Shown piece after piece: positions 11,589 to 23,380 of a stretch of DNA of 64,000 nucleotides. Source of the stretch: Dolomedes plantarius (taxonomy: Eukaryota > Arthropoda > Arachnida > Araneae > Dolomedidae); NCBI GenBank assembly GCA_907164885.2, contig OU015492.1:48622683-48686682 (forward strand), given 5' to 3'. The notes under the pieces were generated by a model. The model searched no databases, was not told where the DNA came from, and worked only from the letters and a program-made list of their open reading frames with translations. The translations under genes were made by a program, and so were the position numbers. The first letter of the stretch is position 1; each line of letters begins with the position of its first letter.

Positions 11589-12500
11589 TCATAACATTTT
11601 TTTACATATCATCTTGGCATGCTCCAAACAAAATACTTCAACATTACATTTCAGATATTTATATTTTGAATAGCGAATTTTTTTCCTTTGACGACATTTG
11701 GAACACCTCTTCCTCTGTCCGTCGTGGCATGCAGATGCAGGCACCGCCTGATGTTGTGAGGTAGGCTGCAACTCACGTTGTTTGAATGTTCCTCCTTTGG
11801 AGTTGTTTCAAACATAACTCGTTGCATTGAGCTTTCAAAAAACCCCACTTTCTGCTGGAGTTTGAATCGGGATTGTTATTGAAGACATATATCACTTCTG
11901 CATTAATACCTGCTACATTTAGTAGTGCAAAGAAAACCACCATTGGCCATCTTCGTACATTTCTTGCTACATTATAGGTAGCGCACAATTTGTCAACTAC
12001 ATCGACTCCAGATTTGGTGGCGTTACAATCCAAAATCATTTGTGTTTTTCGTGTGACTGCATCAACTTGGTCGTCATCATGCATTCTTGAAATTACAAGC
12101 ACATTTTCCCCTTTTTTCGGCACAAATGCACAAGTGAGCAGTACTTTATAAAACTAAAATGACTACTATTTACAGCCCTAGATTTTGTGTTCACAAATTC
12201 AAGTGGGAGCTGGCGTTTGTGTTTTTGCGAGGTTCCCAATAATGACAACTTTTAACTACATAAAATTCTTGACCAGCCGTTTCGTCTTCATCAGAGCTCT
12301 CACCGTCTTGGTCAGTATCAGAATCCTCTTCTGTTTCTTCTACATTTTCTTTTATTATCAGTGTCGGCCTCGTCCTCTCCACTGTCCTCATTAGCCACTA
12401 TTTCGTCTTCATCCCACAAAATACGATGGATTTCACCCAAGTCTTCAGGGTTCCGCAGGCCAAACTTTTGAGGAGGAGGTTCTCTTGATGTTGAAGCCAT
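11589..12500 (-). pseudogene. piggyBac transposase, internally deleted
   Basis: The intact family enzyme excises and inserts DNA at TTAA. The N-terminal part (from 12500 leftward, MASTSREPPPQKFGLRNPED) is followed in a second frame by the acidic stretch typical of the family (EETEEDSDTDQDGESSDEDE). Sequence then jumps near 12130-12190 to the late catalytic domain. There SGVDVVDKLC holds the final catalytic Asp pair region, and RRWPMVVFFALLNVAGINA is a strong family signature. After a further frameshift near 11780 comes the C-terminal Cys-rich zinc ribbon (RCSKCRQRKK, then CNVEVFCLEH), ending at 11589. About 300 central residues with the first two catalytic Asp are absent. This copy cannot be active. 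Confidence 0.88.
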
Positions 12501-12569
12501 TGGGGGGAGTAGGTTGCTTTGATAAAGAAGCCATTCCTTTATGAAAAAAAAAAAAACTAATCCTATTAC

Positions 12570-12925
12570 ACAATCGGGCGCAATAATCTGACAGATTATT
12601 CTTTCATCTCACGGTAAATAAAGGTCAATATCACTGAATTTGGGGCTAAAACTTGTTACACATGCTATTTTAGGTATAATAAAAGAAATATAAACAAAAA
12701 AAAGAGAAAATTCGAAAGTCAAAAACACACGATCTAGCGCAATTCATCTGAGAGATTAATACATCCATAACGACTCTCAGCGAAGTACTGGAGAAAAACC
12801 GAAGACTATCTTCTGTAAGTGGGAGGGAGACAGGTAGCTACTAAGAGATTCACTCCACTTCCCTCCGATCTCGCTGATTGGTGCAAAAAAAAAACTTGTG
12901 ACTTCATCTCACAGATTAGTTAAGC
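12570..12925. repeat. Right subterminal motif cluster of the piggyBac element
   Basis: Three blocks resemble the left motif: AATCGGGCGCAATAATCTGA near 12575, CGATCTAGCGCAATTCATCT near 12730, and CATCTCACAGATTAG near 12905. Each contains or adjoins a near-palindrome around TCTGACAGA or TCTGAGAGA. Confidence 0.6.
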
Positions 12926-12940
12926 CCGACGGAAGGTTAA

Positions 12941-15500
12941 ATAAGATTTATTCTTCCCGACTTCTGAAGCATTCTATACATTTATTTGCAATTAAAATTT
13001 CACAGCTTTGGGAATATACTGTTGGGTACTCAGGGATTTTAAAAAGTTAAGCTTTCGACTCCATAAAAATTAAACACAATAGTTATTTACAATAGGTACG
13101 TTTGAATACTTCTTACGCAAGTATAGTAATATTTTATGATGTTTACAACCAATGTCGTGTGAAATATGTTGAAAAGTCATACAAATGCTACTACGAAAAA
13201 AATTAGCTTGTAGTGCTGCTGAGTCAAAGCTGTCCTTTTTGTTAACTACCTCAGTAAACCAGTTAAAACAGGTTTACGTTAAATCTGATTACTTTTAATT
13301 GTTAGAATTAGATTCGTATACTATATGCAAATATACACAAAACCATAAAATAAATGTATAAATTTTGATGTTTTGCTATTTTTATGTCAAAAATGCATTC
13401 CTAAAATTACATTCACGAATTTTACTTCCTTTTTATTGGAAATTTTCTTTTTCTTTCTTTTTTTCTATAAAATTATATTTTATAAAAACTAAATAGATGT
13501 GTATCCCAGTAATAATTAACAATCTGGAGTTCATTTCGTCATAGTAAGTAGTCACGTGTAAAGCTAAGTTTCCAAGTAGCAATTCCAGCTCAAGGATCAT
13601 TTTGAAGCAATCAGTGGGAAGAAAATGAAAAAATGAAAAAAATTTTTCAAAGGAACTATCGATACAGAAATTCAGAGCAGATGAGCTTATTTCTATGCAA
13701 TTCATTTCACAAGGAAAGGAATATTTCTCAAGAAAAGCGTTGCACTAGAAACACAGAGAAAGGAATATTCAAGAGAAACCTTTATTTCGCAATATAAAAT
13801 AAAAACAGGACGCAGAGAAATATTTTTGCATAGGTAAATAAATTTTGTGTATGGTTTGGAAACAGTAGGGTTTTCTAGTCTGTGAAGAAAGTGGCAGAAA
13901 TGTGAAATTATTCATGCGCCTTAAATAATTGATCACCGTATGTTATATTTCAAGGTATTTTTACAATAATGCAAATGGAGCCATATTCAGTACTTTGAAT
14001 GCCTGTAAATAACACAAAGCGTAACCTAAAAGTTTAAATTGCACAGAATAACCACCAACTGGAACTAAACTGATTCTTTTTACTCTGGTTTTAAAAAAAG
14101 GCTCATATACTTGCTGAATATTAAGTAGTATTTCTCAAAATCAATGAATCCTTTCGATTTCAGTCAAAAGTTAGAAAAAAAAAATTACAGTTATTTGAAG
14201 GAAATGATATTTCTATACAAAAGATCTAGAGTACTCCATGTACTCGTATATGATCAAAGCCAGTTCTTTGAGCTTGAAGAAAGTTCCAGGTAATACATAT
14301 TTTAAAGAATCATTTATTGTTCCGTGGGGGCATAAAGGATATCGTTATTTAGACTGAAATAAAATTTTTATGTTGTTCCTAGTTAGTTTGAAAGGCTGAG
14401 AGTCTAACCTTAAGCAATAGTATAAAAGTCCTCCTCCAACTCTCAAAACCCAATTAATTTAGTTAACATTGTTTAAATATTGGTATTTTATAGTATGGAA
14501 GAGCATCGAAATAGGAATCCTTTGAAAGTAGGGACGCATACTAAGGGCAGTTTGATACAGTCAAGTTGTTTTATGAAAAGTGGGATCATTTCTTATACTC
14601 TAGATATCAGCTGACTGTGAGGTTACTCTATACTTCCTAAAATCCCGTGTTTGCGTCGAACTACCTATCCTACTGGTGGATTTCTCCAACCGTGAAAAGT
14701 CGTGACTTGTTAAGAAATTGTGTCTGCTACATGCGGTTGTGACCTTCAGTTACAGACATTTTAAATGAGTGTTTAATTTATATCATTCGCTTAGGCTACC
14801 ACAAATTACCTTGCACAGGTAGAAGTGCAATCATTTCAATATTTGACCTATGAAATCCTACCTGTATGAGTTCAGTTTCGGCATATTAGGTTTTTTAGCT
14901 TCTGGTATGCTTGCAGCTATTCAAAAGCAAGGTTTCTTGATGAAAAGGATTTTTGGTATATTCATCAAATTAGTCCTTAAATGGACCAGTTAAATTGTTT
15001 CCACGTAAATTACTGAAGTATAATGTACTTGCTGTGAGTTTCTCTACTTACATCCTAAAATATTCCAATGATTAAACCACCCAACCTTGTGATTCGTTGT
15101 CTGTATCAAAATATATTGTCCTAAATATGTATCGAAGCTAGTATAGGATTTAGAAGCCATTGTTACTTTAAAATCAATAGTGTAATAACCAGTGTAATAA
15201 TCACTTTACAAAGCAAGTGTCAAGTCTAGTTCTGAAGAACCAGAGAGATTTTGAGGGTAACACAGTGTTAAAATAACTTTTGAAATTGATAGTGAAGAAA
15301 AAAATGCTGGTTTCTGGGGGAATTGCTACAGGATACAAGTATATGCTAGCTGCTGTGCAAAAGAATCTTTTGGTAAAGTGTTGTTGTCATCGGTCGCCAA
15401 CAATGAATAATTAAGTTTGAAAAGTAGTTTTCCTCTCCAAGTGCATCGACAATATCGATGGGAATCCTCTAGCGTGGCCACTTTAAATTTTTTCAGGTGA
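12941..15500. other. Unassigned AT-rich DNA
   Basis: I see no gene or repeat border. A possible minus-strand frame at about 13433-13705 has no recognisable motif and poor codon character. Confidence 0.45.
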
Positions 15501-15512
15501 ATCACAAGGTGT

Positions 15513-15590
15513 TGGTCAGGCTGAATGACTAAGGCGCTTGCACTGGGCACCATAGTAAGCGGGTGAGAGTCCCAAAGTTTTTGCACCAGC
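15513..15590 (+). pseudogene. tRNA-like remnant (Ser/Leu-type), probably a SINE head
   Basis: An A-box-like stretch (GGCTGAATGACTAAGGCGC) is followed after normal spacing by a decayed B box (GGGTGAGAGTCCC against the usual GGTTCGANTCC). Acceptor pairing is poor. The similarity to the A box of the SINE near 820 suggests a related origin. I see no repeated body downstream, so this may be a lone tRNA pseudogene. Confidence 0.4.
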
Positions 15591-15599
15591 TAAAAATCA

Positions 15600-17575
15600 G
15601 TTTTAAATTGTAGCTCGTGGTCCATTTAACTATAAGTTAGCAAATGTTGGCCAGAAGCGATCCAAAATCAATCAAGCAACACTTATAGAGGAACCATTTG
15701 CCATGGTGATCCAACTGATGCTGACCGTTTATGGCTCAAAAAAGAGAAATGCTAGGATTACAAGATATGGTAATAGAGATTGGCCTTGCCTTTATCTTGA
15801 GTTAGCCTTAAAAATTCTACATCTGGCAATATTAAGTAGGATAACAGTCTCTGTGTTCAACTCAAGAGCATCAGCTATTAGATATTCCTAACTGACAAGT
15901 GGCATAATAAATATTCAGCCCTAGCCCGTTAAAAAACTTCTTTCTCTCATCTTCTGATGGGAGTAAGGAAAACAATTGAAATCTGCCTTTATATAAATAT
16001 AGTTAATATTTACAAAAATATTATTGATGTTTATAATAGTACAGTATCTCGATATAAACAAATGAGATTATCTTAGAAATGTCACTATTAATCTATTATC
16101 AGTAACAAGAACAATTAATAAAAACTGCATACGATATCTATCAATGTATTAGAATTTTAGATTAAAAAACAACAGGATTATCGTAAATATTTCAAATCTG
16201 AATACTTTAATAAAAATGCATTTTTTTCTGTTCGTTTCTCTGAACCTTCTTTGAAGCATAACTACACCAATATTCAATAAGTTTCAGTTCATAAATAGAA
16301 AAAAACACATATTAATGGAAAATCTCTGAACTTACGAAAAATACTCCCATTTCAAATATTTTACAATTCATTATTGGAAATAAACAAGATTCCATACGTG
16401 AACTTTTTTTTCTTAAACTTTGTCTCTTAATCAGTATAATAATTTACGTGGAAATGTGACGTATCCTAATCAGCAATTCTTCGAAAACCATTTTAATTAT
16501 ATTAAAGAATAGAGAGACTCCTTTTCTGAAAATGGTAATGTGAGAGGGCGAGGAGTGCAGGGGGGTAGTAGCGTAATGGAAACGGCAAAATAGATATTTT
16601 TCTTCTGCGCGAAAATGAGGTCTCATCTTCATTTCCATAAAAGATTTTTTGCTTCGCGCCTTCTCTTAATTTTGTTTTACTGAAGGTAAACGGATCGATA
16701 TCTACTTTATTTTCCGTTCATCACCGTTATTTTTTGAAAAAGAATTTTTAAATAATTTGAAACTCTTGTAAAACTAGCCACGTTTTTTTAAACCTTTAAT
16801 TTTTCCACTAACATAAAAATCTATGCTGTCCATAAAAATCACATGCCTGGGGGGATTTTAGATTCAGTATGTTTACGATGATTTGTAAGAAATCATATAA
16901 AAACGAAACTAGTGATAGATGTTTTTGAAAATAATTCATAGTTGAAGAAATATTTTTGGCTGAGCAAATGTCTGTGTATATTAATGAATATAATCTTCTT
17001 TTTCTTCAGCAGTGTGTGCAGGAGGCTCTTACTCATTAAAAGTTCTTTATGAATGGTAGAATTGGAGATATCATCGCCAGCCTGTTGCCTGAGTAAAATT
17101 TGTAGATCGCAATACTTACATACTTCCATATATATATATAGAGAGAGAGAGATTTATGTGTGTAAGTAAGTAATAATAACGCCCCAATAATATTAATTGT
17201 CCTACATCTACCGCGTATCCTAAATTTTCCTGATTAAAGAACAGACCTACTTCAAAAACAAAATCGGAAATCGAAATAACCTAATATTCTCTTCAATGCA
17301 CGCGCAAGAAAGTTAATAGACTTCCGGGATCTCGATGCCTCTCGAAGAATCATACGATTTTCGACTCGTATGCCACATGACCGGGGTCAGCCAATTAAAA
17401 GTATTCTAAGCCTAGCTGCAAAATTAGAATTTACTCAGTATAAAATCTGAGACAGAGGATTTTTGCGCTCTCGTCCCTCTGCCTCGACTTCAAAAGTGTC
17501 GAATCGGACCCGTAAACCTTGGGTGTACCATCTCCTCCACATATTTAAATTTATCGTGTATGTAAAGTACCTGTT
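15600..17575. other. Unassigned DNA with small simple repeats
   Basis: A (TA)n(GA)n tract lies at about 17128-17152. No coding or RNA feature is supported. Confidence 0.45.
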
Positions 17576-17577
17576 AT

Positions 17578-17578
17578 G

Positions 17579-17632
<54 letters not shown>
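17578..17632. repeat. (TA)n microsatellite
   Basis: Pure alternating TA directly abuts the Helitron 5' end that begins at 17633. Confidence 0.95.
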
Positions 17633-17635
<3 letters not shown>

Positions 17636-18480
17636 TATTAATAAAAGAGAGTGTTTGCGTGCGTGTGTGTGTGCGTGTGTGTGTATGCGGCCTCCAGATG
17701 AATCTGTGAAACTTACAGCCTTGAAATTTGGCACACGGGTAGTGCAGACTATGGGAAGGTGCACCTCGAAGCCCGAATTTTAAATTTTATTATAGAAAAT
17801 TTTTTATTTTATGTTTTGTGCGATATTTTATGTTTTTTTAACTTCAGATTACGATATCTCGGCAAAAAATGATCATAGAATTTTGATCTTTTTACAGTCT
17901 AAGACTACAGACATTTCTCCTTCAAACAAGGCCTCATTTGTTTAAAAATATTTTAAAACAGACTAATATTTTTATCAAAATAATAAACCCACTTTTTCGA
18001 GATATTTACGCCCTTTTTAGCGTCTACGGTCGATGCTCTTCGTGTTTTTATCTTACAAAGAAAATATTTACGTCATCTGAAAGATGAAAGTTTTCTGATT
18101 CATATGAATCTCATTTCAAGTCTCTATCTTAAAATTTCGATTTTTAATTGAATTTTAAAGAATGATACTTCAACACAAATTTTGCTGAGCGGGTTTTCAA
18201 ATGCGGTTTGGCTGAAGAACCATTTTTTCACCCATAGACGGGGGGGGGGGGGGGGGCCCGAAGAAAGAATTTTTCGCCCAATCGTGGAGGGATGGACAGA
18301 ACGAAATTTCTCGCCGGGGGCGGGGAAATTTTCATCTGGCTCCGACTGTTAGCAGGACGTGGAATACGTAGCCACAAAACTTAGATACCTTGATTCGTTG
18401 TTTTTTAGTGTTTCCATTCTCTGACAATGATTGCTGAAGGGAGCGGGTCCCTAAACCGACCGGCTAGAAGGGCGAAGCCC
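17633..18480 (+). mobile_element. Helitron 5' region, copy 1 (3' end not defined)
   Basis: It begins TCTTATTAATAAAAGAG after a T-rich flank; Helitrons start with TC. The next 555 bp closely match the start of the element at 18769: both contain AAATTTGGCACACGGGTAG, CACCTCGAAGCCCGAATTTT and the same AT-rich run to about 18188. Beyond that the two differ. A GGGCGAAGCCC hairpin near 18473 resembles the hairpin next to Helitron 3' ends but lacks the CTAG terminus, so I leave the right border open. A run of seventeen G residues at 18241-18257 lies inside. Confidence 0.6.
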
Positions 18481-18496
18481 GTGTCATGGGTTATGT

Positions 18497-18552
18497 CACA
18501 GTATAAATAACATAGAAAATGTCAATTTTTTTTCTATGTTATTTATACTGTG
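18497..18552. repeat. Perfect inverted repeat, 23-bp arms
   Basis: The arm CACAGTATAAATAACATAG (plus AAAA) pairs exactly with the arm at 18530-18552 around a 10-nt loop. Single-stranded it would form a strong hairpin. Words such as ATTTATACTGTGTTA reappear near 20338-20395 in the larger Helitron. Confidence 0.85.
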
Positions 18553-20441
18553 TTAATTTTTAAATTGATTTTGGTTAACAAACATTCTTAAAATACCGAG
18601 CAACGCCATCTGTAATTAGGAATATTTCGGAGTATTAGGACTCATTTCGGAAGTTTCATTGAAGGTAAAACGAGCAATTTCTGTTGTGGCATCTAAAAGG
18701 TATTTTAAGTAAACAATTAAACTTTGAAGCGTATTCCCATCTTTAAAATTACAGTAATAAGCATTACATCTTATTAATAAAAGCGGATGTTTGCGCGCGT
18801 GTGTGTGTGGGTGGCCCCCAGGTGAATCTGTGAAACTTACAACCGTGAAATTTGGCACACGGGTAGTACAAACTATGGGAAAGTGCACCTCGAAGCCCGA
18901 ATTTTAAATTTTATTCTAGAAAATGTTTTATTTTATGTTTTGTGGGATATTTTATGTTTTTTAACTTTAGATTACGATATCTCCGCAAAAAATGAACGTA
19001 GAATTTTGATTTTTTTACAATCTAAGACTACAGACATTTCTCCTTCAAACAAGACCTCATTTGTTTAAAAATAATTTAAAACAGACTAATATTTTCATCA
19101 AAATATTAAACCCACTTTTTCGAAAATTTACGCTCTTTTGAGGATCTACGGTCGATGCTCTTCGAGTTTTTATCTTACAAAGAAAATATTTACATCATCT
19201 GGAAGATGAAAGCTTTCTCATTCATATAAACCTCATTTCAAGTCTCTATCTTAAAATTTCGATTTTTAATTGAATTTTAAAGAACGATATTTCAACACAA
19301 ATTTTATGTGGTTCTTTCAACGCGATACTCTAGGCGTTGGAATCAATCATTCATAAGAAATGCGCATGCGCACAAGGAAACGTTTTATTTACTTTTGCCG
19401 GTGTTCACTTTCTCTGTATTCTGTCAATTTTTGCTTAATTTAGTTACTTTTTTGCATATTCTTTCTTTTTATGCTTCTGTCTGAAACTCTGGAATATTTT
19501 TTATTATTATTCTAATACTTCGAAACTTAATGTCTACCAGGGGTGTTTTAAAACAACTATTAATTATGTTTGTGTTTAGCTTTGAGAAAAAATAATTTTG
19601 TAAAGGTTTTTTTGGTCTTTTATGCTAAAATAGCACTTACAAATCAAAAAAAGAAACAAAAACTTACCTGTAAATAGCATACATTTTTTATAAATTGTTC
19701 AATTTGAAGTAATTTTTAATGAAATTTAGCTAAAACACCTATCATTCTGCACAAAATCCTAAAGCTAATATTTTAAACTAATTTTAGCCTTTGATTGTAG
19801 AAATTTTTGATGTTAAAACATGTTAACAATGTATTAAATATGCATTATTTTGTACGTCGAATATAGTTGCACATTAATTTTATAGAAATTTGTGGTATGA
19901 CTTTCTTAAGTAGCATGATTTATTTTTTCTCGATGATATCTTTTTCTTAATTGTCATATTTTGAGAACATAACTTTTTTAAATTAAAAAAAACACAAATA
20001 ACAGTTTAGGTTAACAAGAATTATTATCAAGAATTATATTTCACATGATTGGACAAGCCACAGGTCAAGAAGTGTTGAAATTACTGGAGGTAAGGTTAAT
20101 TTTTTTTACATGCAGTAATTTTTTCATGTCCTGATTCATAAATTAGAATCGATAGCTGATTTATACCTCATTTATATTTTTAGAATTTAACTTCTTCTGT
20201 TTTAACTTTCCTTTCTATTTTACCATCATGTTTTTTTGCTATTATTGAAGTGTGTAAAATATTTTTCATTGCTTACTACGATTCAGAAAATTTTTTTGTA
20301 TTATTGGCCTGAGCATATCTGCCCACAGCCTGTACTTTTTATTTATACTGTGTTATTTACACTGTTATTTTTTCTACGTTATTTATACTGTATTTAGTTT
20401 TTAAATTGATTTGGTATTGTTTACTTTTCAGCTTTTTCCGA

Positions 20442-20642
20442 ATGATTTTCCGAATCTTTACCCCGGAAAGAGAAGCGAGACTGGAAGAAATCAGATAACA
20501 ACAGCAAAGTATAGTTGGACAAAAACCACAGGATAGTCATGATTTGTTAGCAAAAGTGTTTCATCAAAAACAAAAATCACTTATGAGTCTCATCACAAAG
20601 GCAAAGATTTTTGGAGAAGTTAGGTGTCATATGTACACCATA
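20442..20642 (+). pseudogene. Helitron replication protein, N-terminal domain fragment
   Basis: In Helitrons this protein is a Rep/helicase that nicks and unwinds DNA for rolling-circle transposition. In one frame the text reads RIFTPEREARLEEIR, a stop, then QDSHDLLAKVFHQKQKSLMS and ITKAKIFGEVRCHMYTI. This follows the Helitron helicase-like N domain, where a DLVxRVFxxKxxxL stretch is followed by an IFG-V-x-Y-TIE stretch. The usual continuation (WQKRGLPHAH) and the HUH active site are lost after residue 65. The stop at 20496 and missing flanks show it is dead. Confidence 0.65.
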
Positions 20643-20773
20643 ATTGCAGTTTTGGCTGATTTAAACTCTGTATTCTGACATTTTGATGCCCCTGTAGCAG
20701 TAGTGGATTACATGGATAACTGGAGTTACTCATTTTGTTCCATTTTAAAGGAATTAGGCTGTGGTTCATATGG

Positions 20774-20995
20774 GAATGGCGTTTAGAAACATACGGCATG
20801 TGAGGCAGATATTACGGATCAAATAATAGCGAAAGATGGCACTACTACAGTCAGTTGTCACAAAACAACTGTCTCTGACCACATGTTGCAGAAGCCTCCT
20901 CTACACGATTTCTTCATTCGGGAATGGCGTTTAGAAACATACGGCATATGAGGCAGATACTACGGATCAAATAATAGCCAAAGATAGCAAGTGTC
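20774..20995. repeat. Direct repeat pair inside the Helitron, about 75 bp
   Basis: GGGAATGGCGTTTAGAAACA begins at about 20774 and again at about 20921. Both copies run through GAGGCAGATA and ACGGATCAAATAATAGC with few differences, and start 147 bp apart. Confidence 0.85.
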
Positions 20996-21089
20996 TATAG
21001 ACAATGCGTGGATTGTCCTGTATTGCCCACTACTAACCACAATTTTCAATGCCCATATAAACGTAGAGTACTGTAATTCAATTTTATAG

Positions 21090-21640
21090 TGTTGCGTGTG
21101 AGTGGAACACTAGTGTGTGGTTTTCAAATGATTTTAGCTTTTACTGGAAATTAGCAGAACATTAGCATCCAAAACAGTAATCGTTTGGAAAGTTTTTATT
21201 TATATACACAACTCCCTACCATAATACTCTTAAAATTTATATTTTAACGCATTTCGGTTACTGCTATTGTTTTTAAACACACGATCTTCATTGCCATGCT
21301 CATTTCAGAAATTTCTCATTGATATGATGCTCATTTAATGCGTGTTTTCAAAAGTGAAATATACCATGTTCTGTAAATGCCCCGAAAATATTTCTATACT
21401 GGAGATGTAGACAGATTAAAGAATTTAAGTAAACTTTTGTGTAATTTATACAATTGTGTGTTTAATTATTTAAATTAATAGATTTATATTTTTTATACGT
21501 TTTATTCTTGTATTCTTTTAGGGGTTTATAGTGTTGCGTGTGAGTGGAACACTGGTGTGTGGTTTTCAAATGATTTTAGCTTTTACTGGAAATTAGCAGA
21601 ATATTGGCTTCCAAAACAGTAATCGTTTGGAAAGTTTTGA
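21090..21640. repeat. Direct repeat pair inside the Helitron, about 115 bp
   Basis: TAGTGTTGCGTGTGAGTGGA starts at about 21088 and about 21529. Both copies continue through TTTTCAAATGATTTTAGC and CAGTAATCGTTTGGAAAG, nearly identical. The copies are 441 bp apart. Confidence 0.88.
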
Positions 21641-22146
21641 ATTTAATTTATTAAATGCTGATCTCGAGATTTCTTTTCTTTTTGTGATACTTTAAATTAA
21701 TTTTGTGCCACGTGCATAACAACGAAATTAATTGACAAAGAAAACATTAAAATACAGTAAAAGATAAAATTTAACCACTAGACTAATTGAGATGGAAATT
21801 TTTAAAAATTTAGTTCAAATTTGTATGATTTATGGATATTAAATCAAATCTATACATAAAACTGTAATTTCCTCTCAAAATATGCTTCGCCATGACGATA
21901 AATAAGTCCCAAGGCCAAACTTTAAAATATGCTTTCGTACATTTACGAGAAAATTGTTTCTCGCACGGTCAGTTTTACGTAGCTTGCTCACGCGTAAGTT
22001 CGTAGACGAACCTGGTAATATTAGTTCCGCCCAATGAAGAAACAAAATATATTGTTTATAAGAAAATCCTCAAAAAGCAATTTCACTACTTTTTCATTGT
22101 AATTATCCTAAAATGTACCCCGTAGCGAAGCACGGGTATTCAGCTA

Positions 22147-22147
<1 letters not shown>

Positions 22148-22237
<90 letters not shown>
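22148..22237. repeat. (TA)n microsatellite
   Basis: About 45 TA units lie between the Helitron 3' end and the pogo-type MITE. Confidence 0.95.
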
Positions 22238-22240
<3 letters not shown>

Positions 22241-22380
22241 TGGTATCTCGATTTATCGTTTTTCAAGGGACCGATAAATGCGGAAACATAACAAAGCAAT
22301 ATGATCATTGGAACTGGATAAAATGAACGGTACATGCGGAAAAACGATAGATCCGAAAACGATCGATCGAGATTCCACTG
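22238..22380. mobile_element. pogo/Tigger-type MITE, 143 bp, inside (TA)n
   Basis: The left end is CAGTGGTATCTCGATTTATC and the right end read inward is CAGTGGAATCTCGATCGATC. pogo-like elements carry CAGTGG-ACCTCG termini and duplicate TA. (TA)n flanks both sides, so the exact target duplication cannot be told from the array. No coding capacity. Confidence 0.85.

Positions 22381-22429
<49 letters not shown>
22381..22429. repeat. (TA)n microsatellite
   Basis: Continuation of the array on the right side of the 143-bp MITE, with one TAAATA interruption. Confidence 0.95.
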
Positions 22430-22431
<2 letters not shown>

Positions 22432-23100
22432 TAACAGTCACTTAGAGATACCGTTGATCCTCAGTGTAGTCGAATCACCGGGGAAGACACGTATGCGATG
22501 TAGAGTCTTGGCCAGAATGACAAGGCGTAATCACATAATCATAAAATTGTCTTTATTCCTGGAACATTCACTGGATGGATTGTACATCGCCTTGTCATGG
22601 ATTAACACTTAGGCACAGTTATAACATAATTTCACAATCAAACAGTCCTGGAGTGAAATTACATCGTAGATTCACAGCACAACGATTGGTTAGATTATGG
22701 ACATCATATCATAATAACATAATCCCGGCCCAGCTGGAACATCACAGTATACGGAGAAAGGACGCAACGCGCTAAAAAGACACGTTACTCGGACAGATGC
22801 AGAACACAAAAAGCCGCCGGAAAAGCACTTGCTCGCTCGAAGGCTTTTATTTATGCACTTTTATTTGGTTAACTGAAATTATCTGACATCGCACGTCAGC
22901 ATCGAATGATCTCTCGAAATTTCTAGAAGGGTTGCAGCACCCTGTTTTTTTTGAAAACAACTTTCTCTTCATACGTGCACTAGGGGATAATTTAATTGGT
23001 TATTTTGGTTATAATTTGGTCAGAATTTGGTTTAAGAGGCGATACTTTATTGAGAACCCACGGGAAAATTTCGAACATGTGTTTAATTAATGAAGGTGGA
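22430..23100. other. GC-richer unassigned repeat-like segment
   Basis: The stretch at about 22440-22970 is clearly richer in GC than its surroundings and contains AAAATTGTCTTTATTCC, the kind of polyadenylation-like context seen in minus-strand LTRs. I could not find matching TG...CA ends or a primer binding site. It may be an LTR fragment, but I cannot show it. Confidence 0.35.
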
Positions 23101-23112
23101 ACGATATCATTC

Positions 23113-23134
23113 CATATATACACACACACACACA

Positions 23135-23201
<67 letters not shown>
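23113..23201. repeat. (CA)n(TA)n compound microsatellite
   Basis: A short (CA)n run passes into about 30 TA units. Confidence 0.93.
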
Positions 23202-23204
<3 letters not shown>

Positions 23205-23289
23205 ACATCAATAAATGTCTTAAACGTTTTCCTTTGATCCTTTATATGTATGATAGTAGTATGCTAATAACTGTTGGATGTGTTAGATA

Positions 23290-23380
23290 CAGTGAAACTT
23301 CACTATGACGGCCAGTCATGGATCCCTAAAAATGTGGCCGTTTTGAGGGGTGGCCGTCGAATAGGAAAGGCCGGCTAGAG
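23290..23380. mobile_element. pogo/Tigger-like terminal fragment
   Basis: After TA at 23288-23289 the sequence CAGTGAAACTTCACTATGAC begins, followed by GGCC-rich inner words (ATGTGGCCGTTTTGAGGGGT, GGCCGTCGAATAGG). This resembles Tigger-type ends with repeated GGCCGT words. No matching right end is visible before 24.3 kb, so only one terminus is claimed. Confidence 0.5.

Larger units (their letters stand above)
11235..12936 (-). mobile_element. piggyBac-type element, internally deleted, TTAA-flanked
   Basis: TTAA stands at both borders (11231-11234 and 12937-12940), the exact target duplication of piggyBac elements. Terminal repeats start CCCTCCGTCGGGC at the left and, read inward, CCTTCCGTCGGGC at the right. 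At 1702 bp it is shorter than the usual 2.3-2.5 kb. The remaining gene fragments lie on the minus strand and lack most of the catalytic core. Both subterminal regions repeat a motif of the form CGATC(G)GG-GCAAT followed by CATCTGACAGATTA. Confidence 0.92.
18769..22147 (+). mobile_element. Helitron, about 3.4 kb, degenerate
   Basis: The 5' end is TCTTATTAATAAAAGC. The 3' end is a CCCCGTAGCGAAGCACGGG hairpin, then TATTCAG and the terminal CTAG, with T following. TC at the start, a hairpin before CTAG and no target duplication are Helitron features. The same 3' end occurs in the shorter Helitrons at 27-28.5 and 36.3 kb, and the word AATTTAATTTATTAAATGCT is shared with them too. Inside lie a remnant of the replication protein (20.4-20.6 kb) and two pairs of internal direct repeats. 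The element ends directly against (TA)n. Pairing of this 5' end with this 3' end is inferred. Confidence 0.75.

Noticed and set aside
22430..22970. Complete LTR retrotransposon at 22.4 kb
   Set aside because: No paired LTRs, no TG...CA ends, no gag or pol reading.
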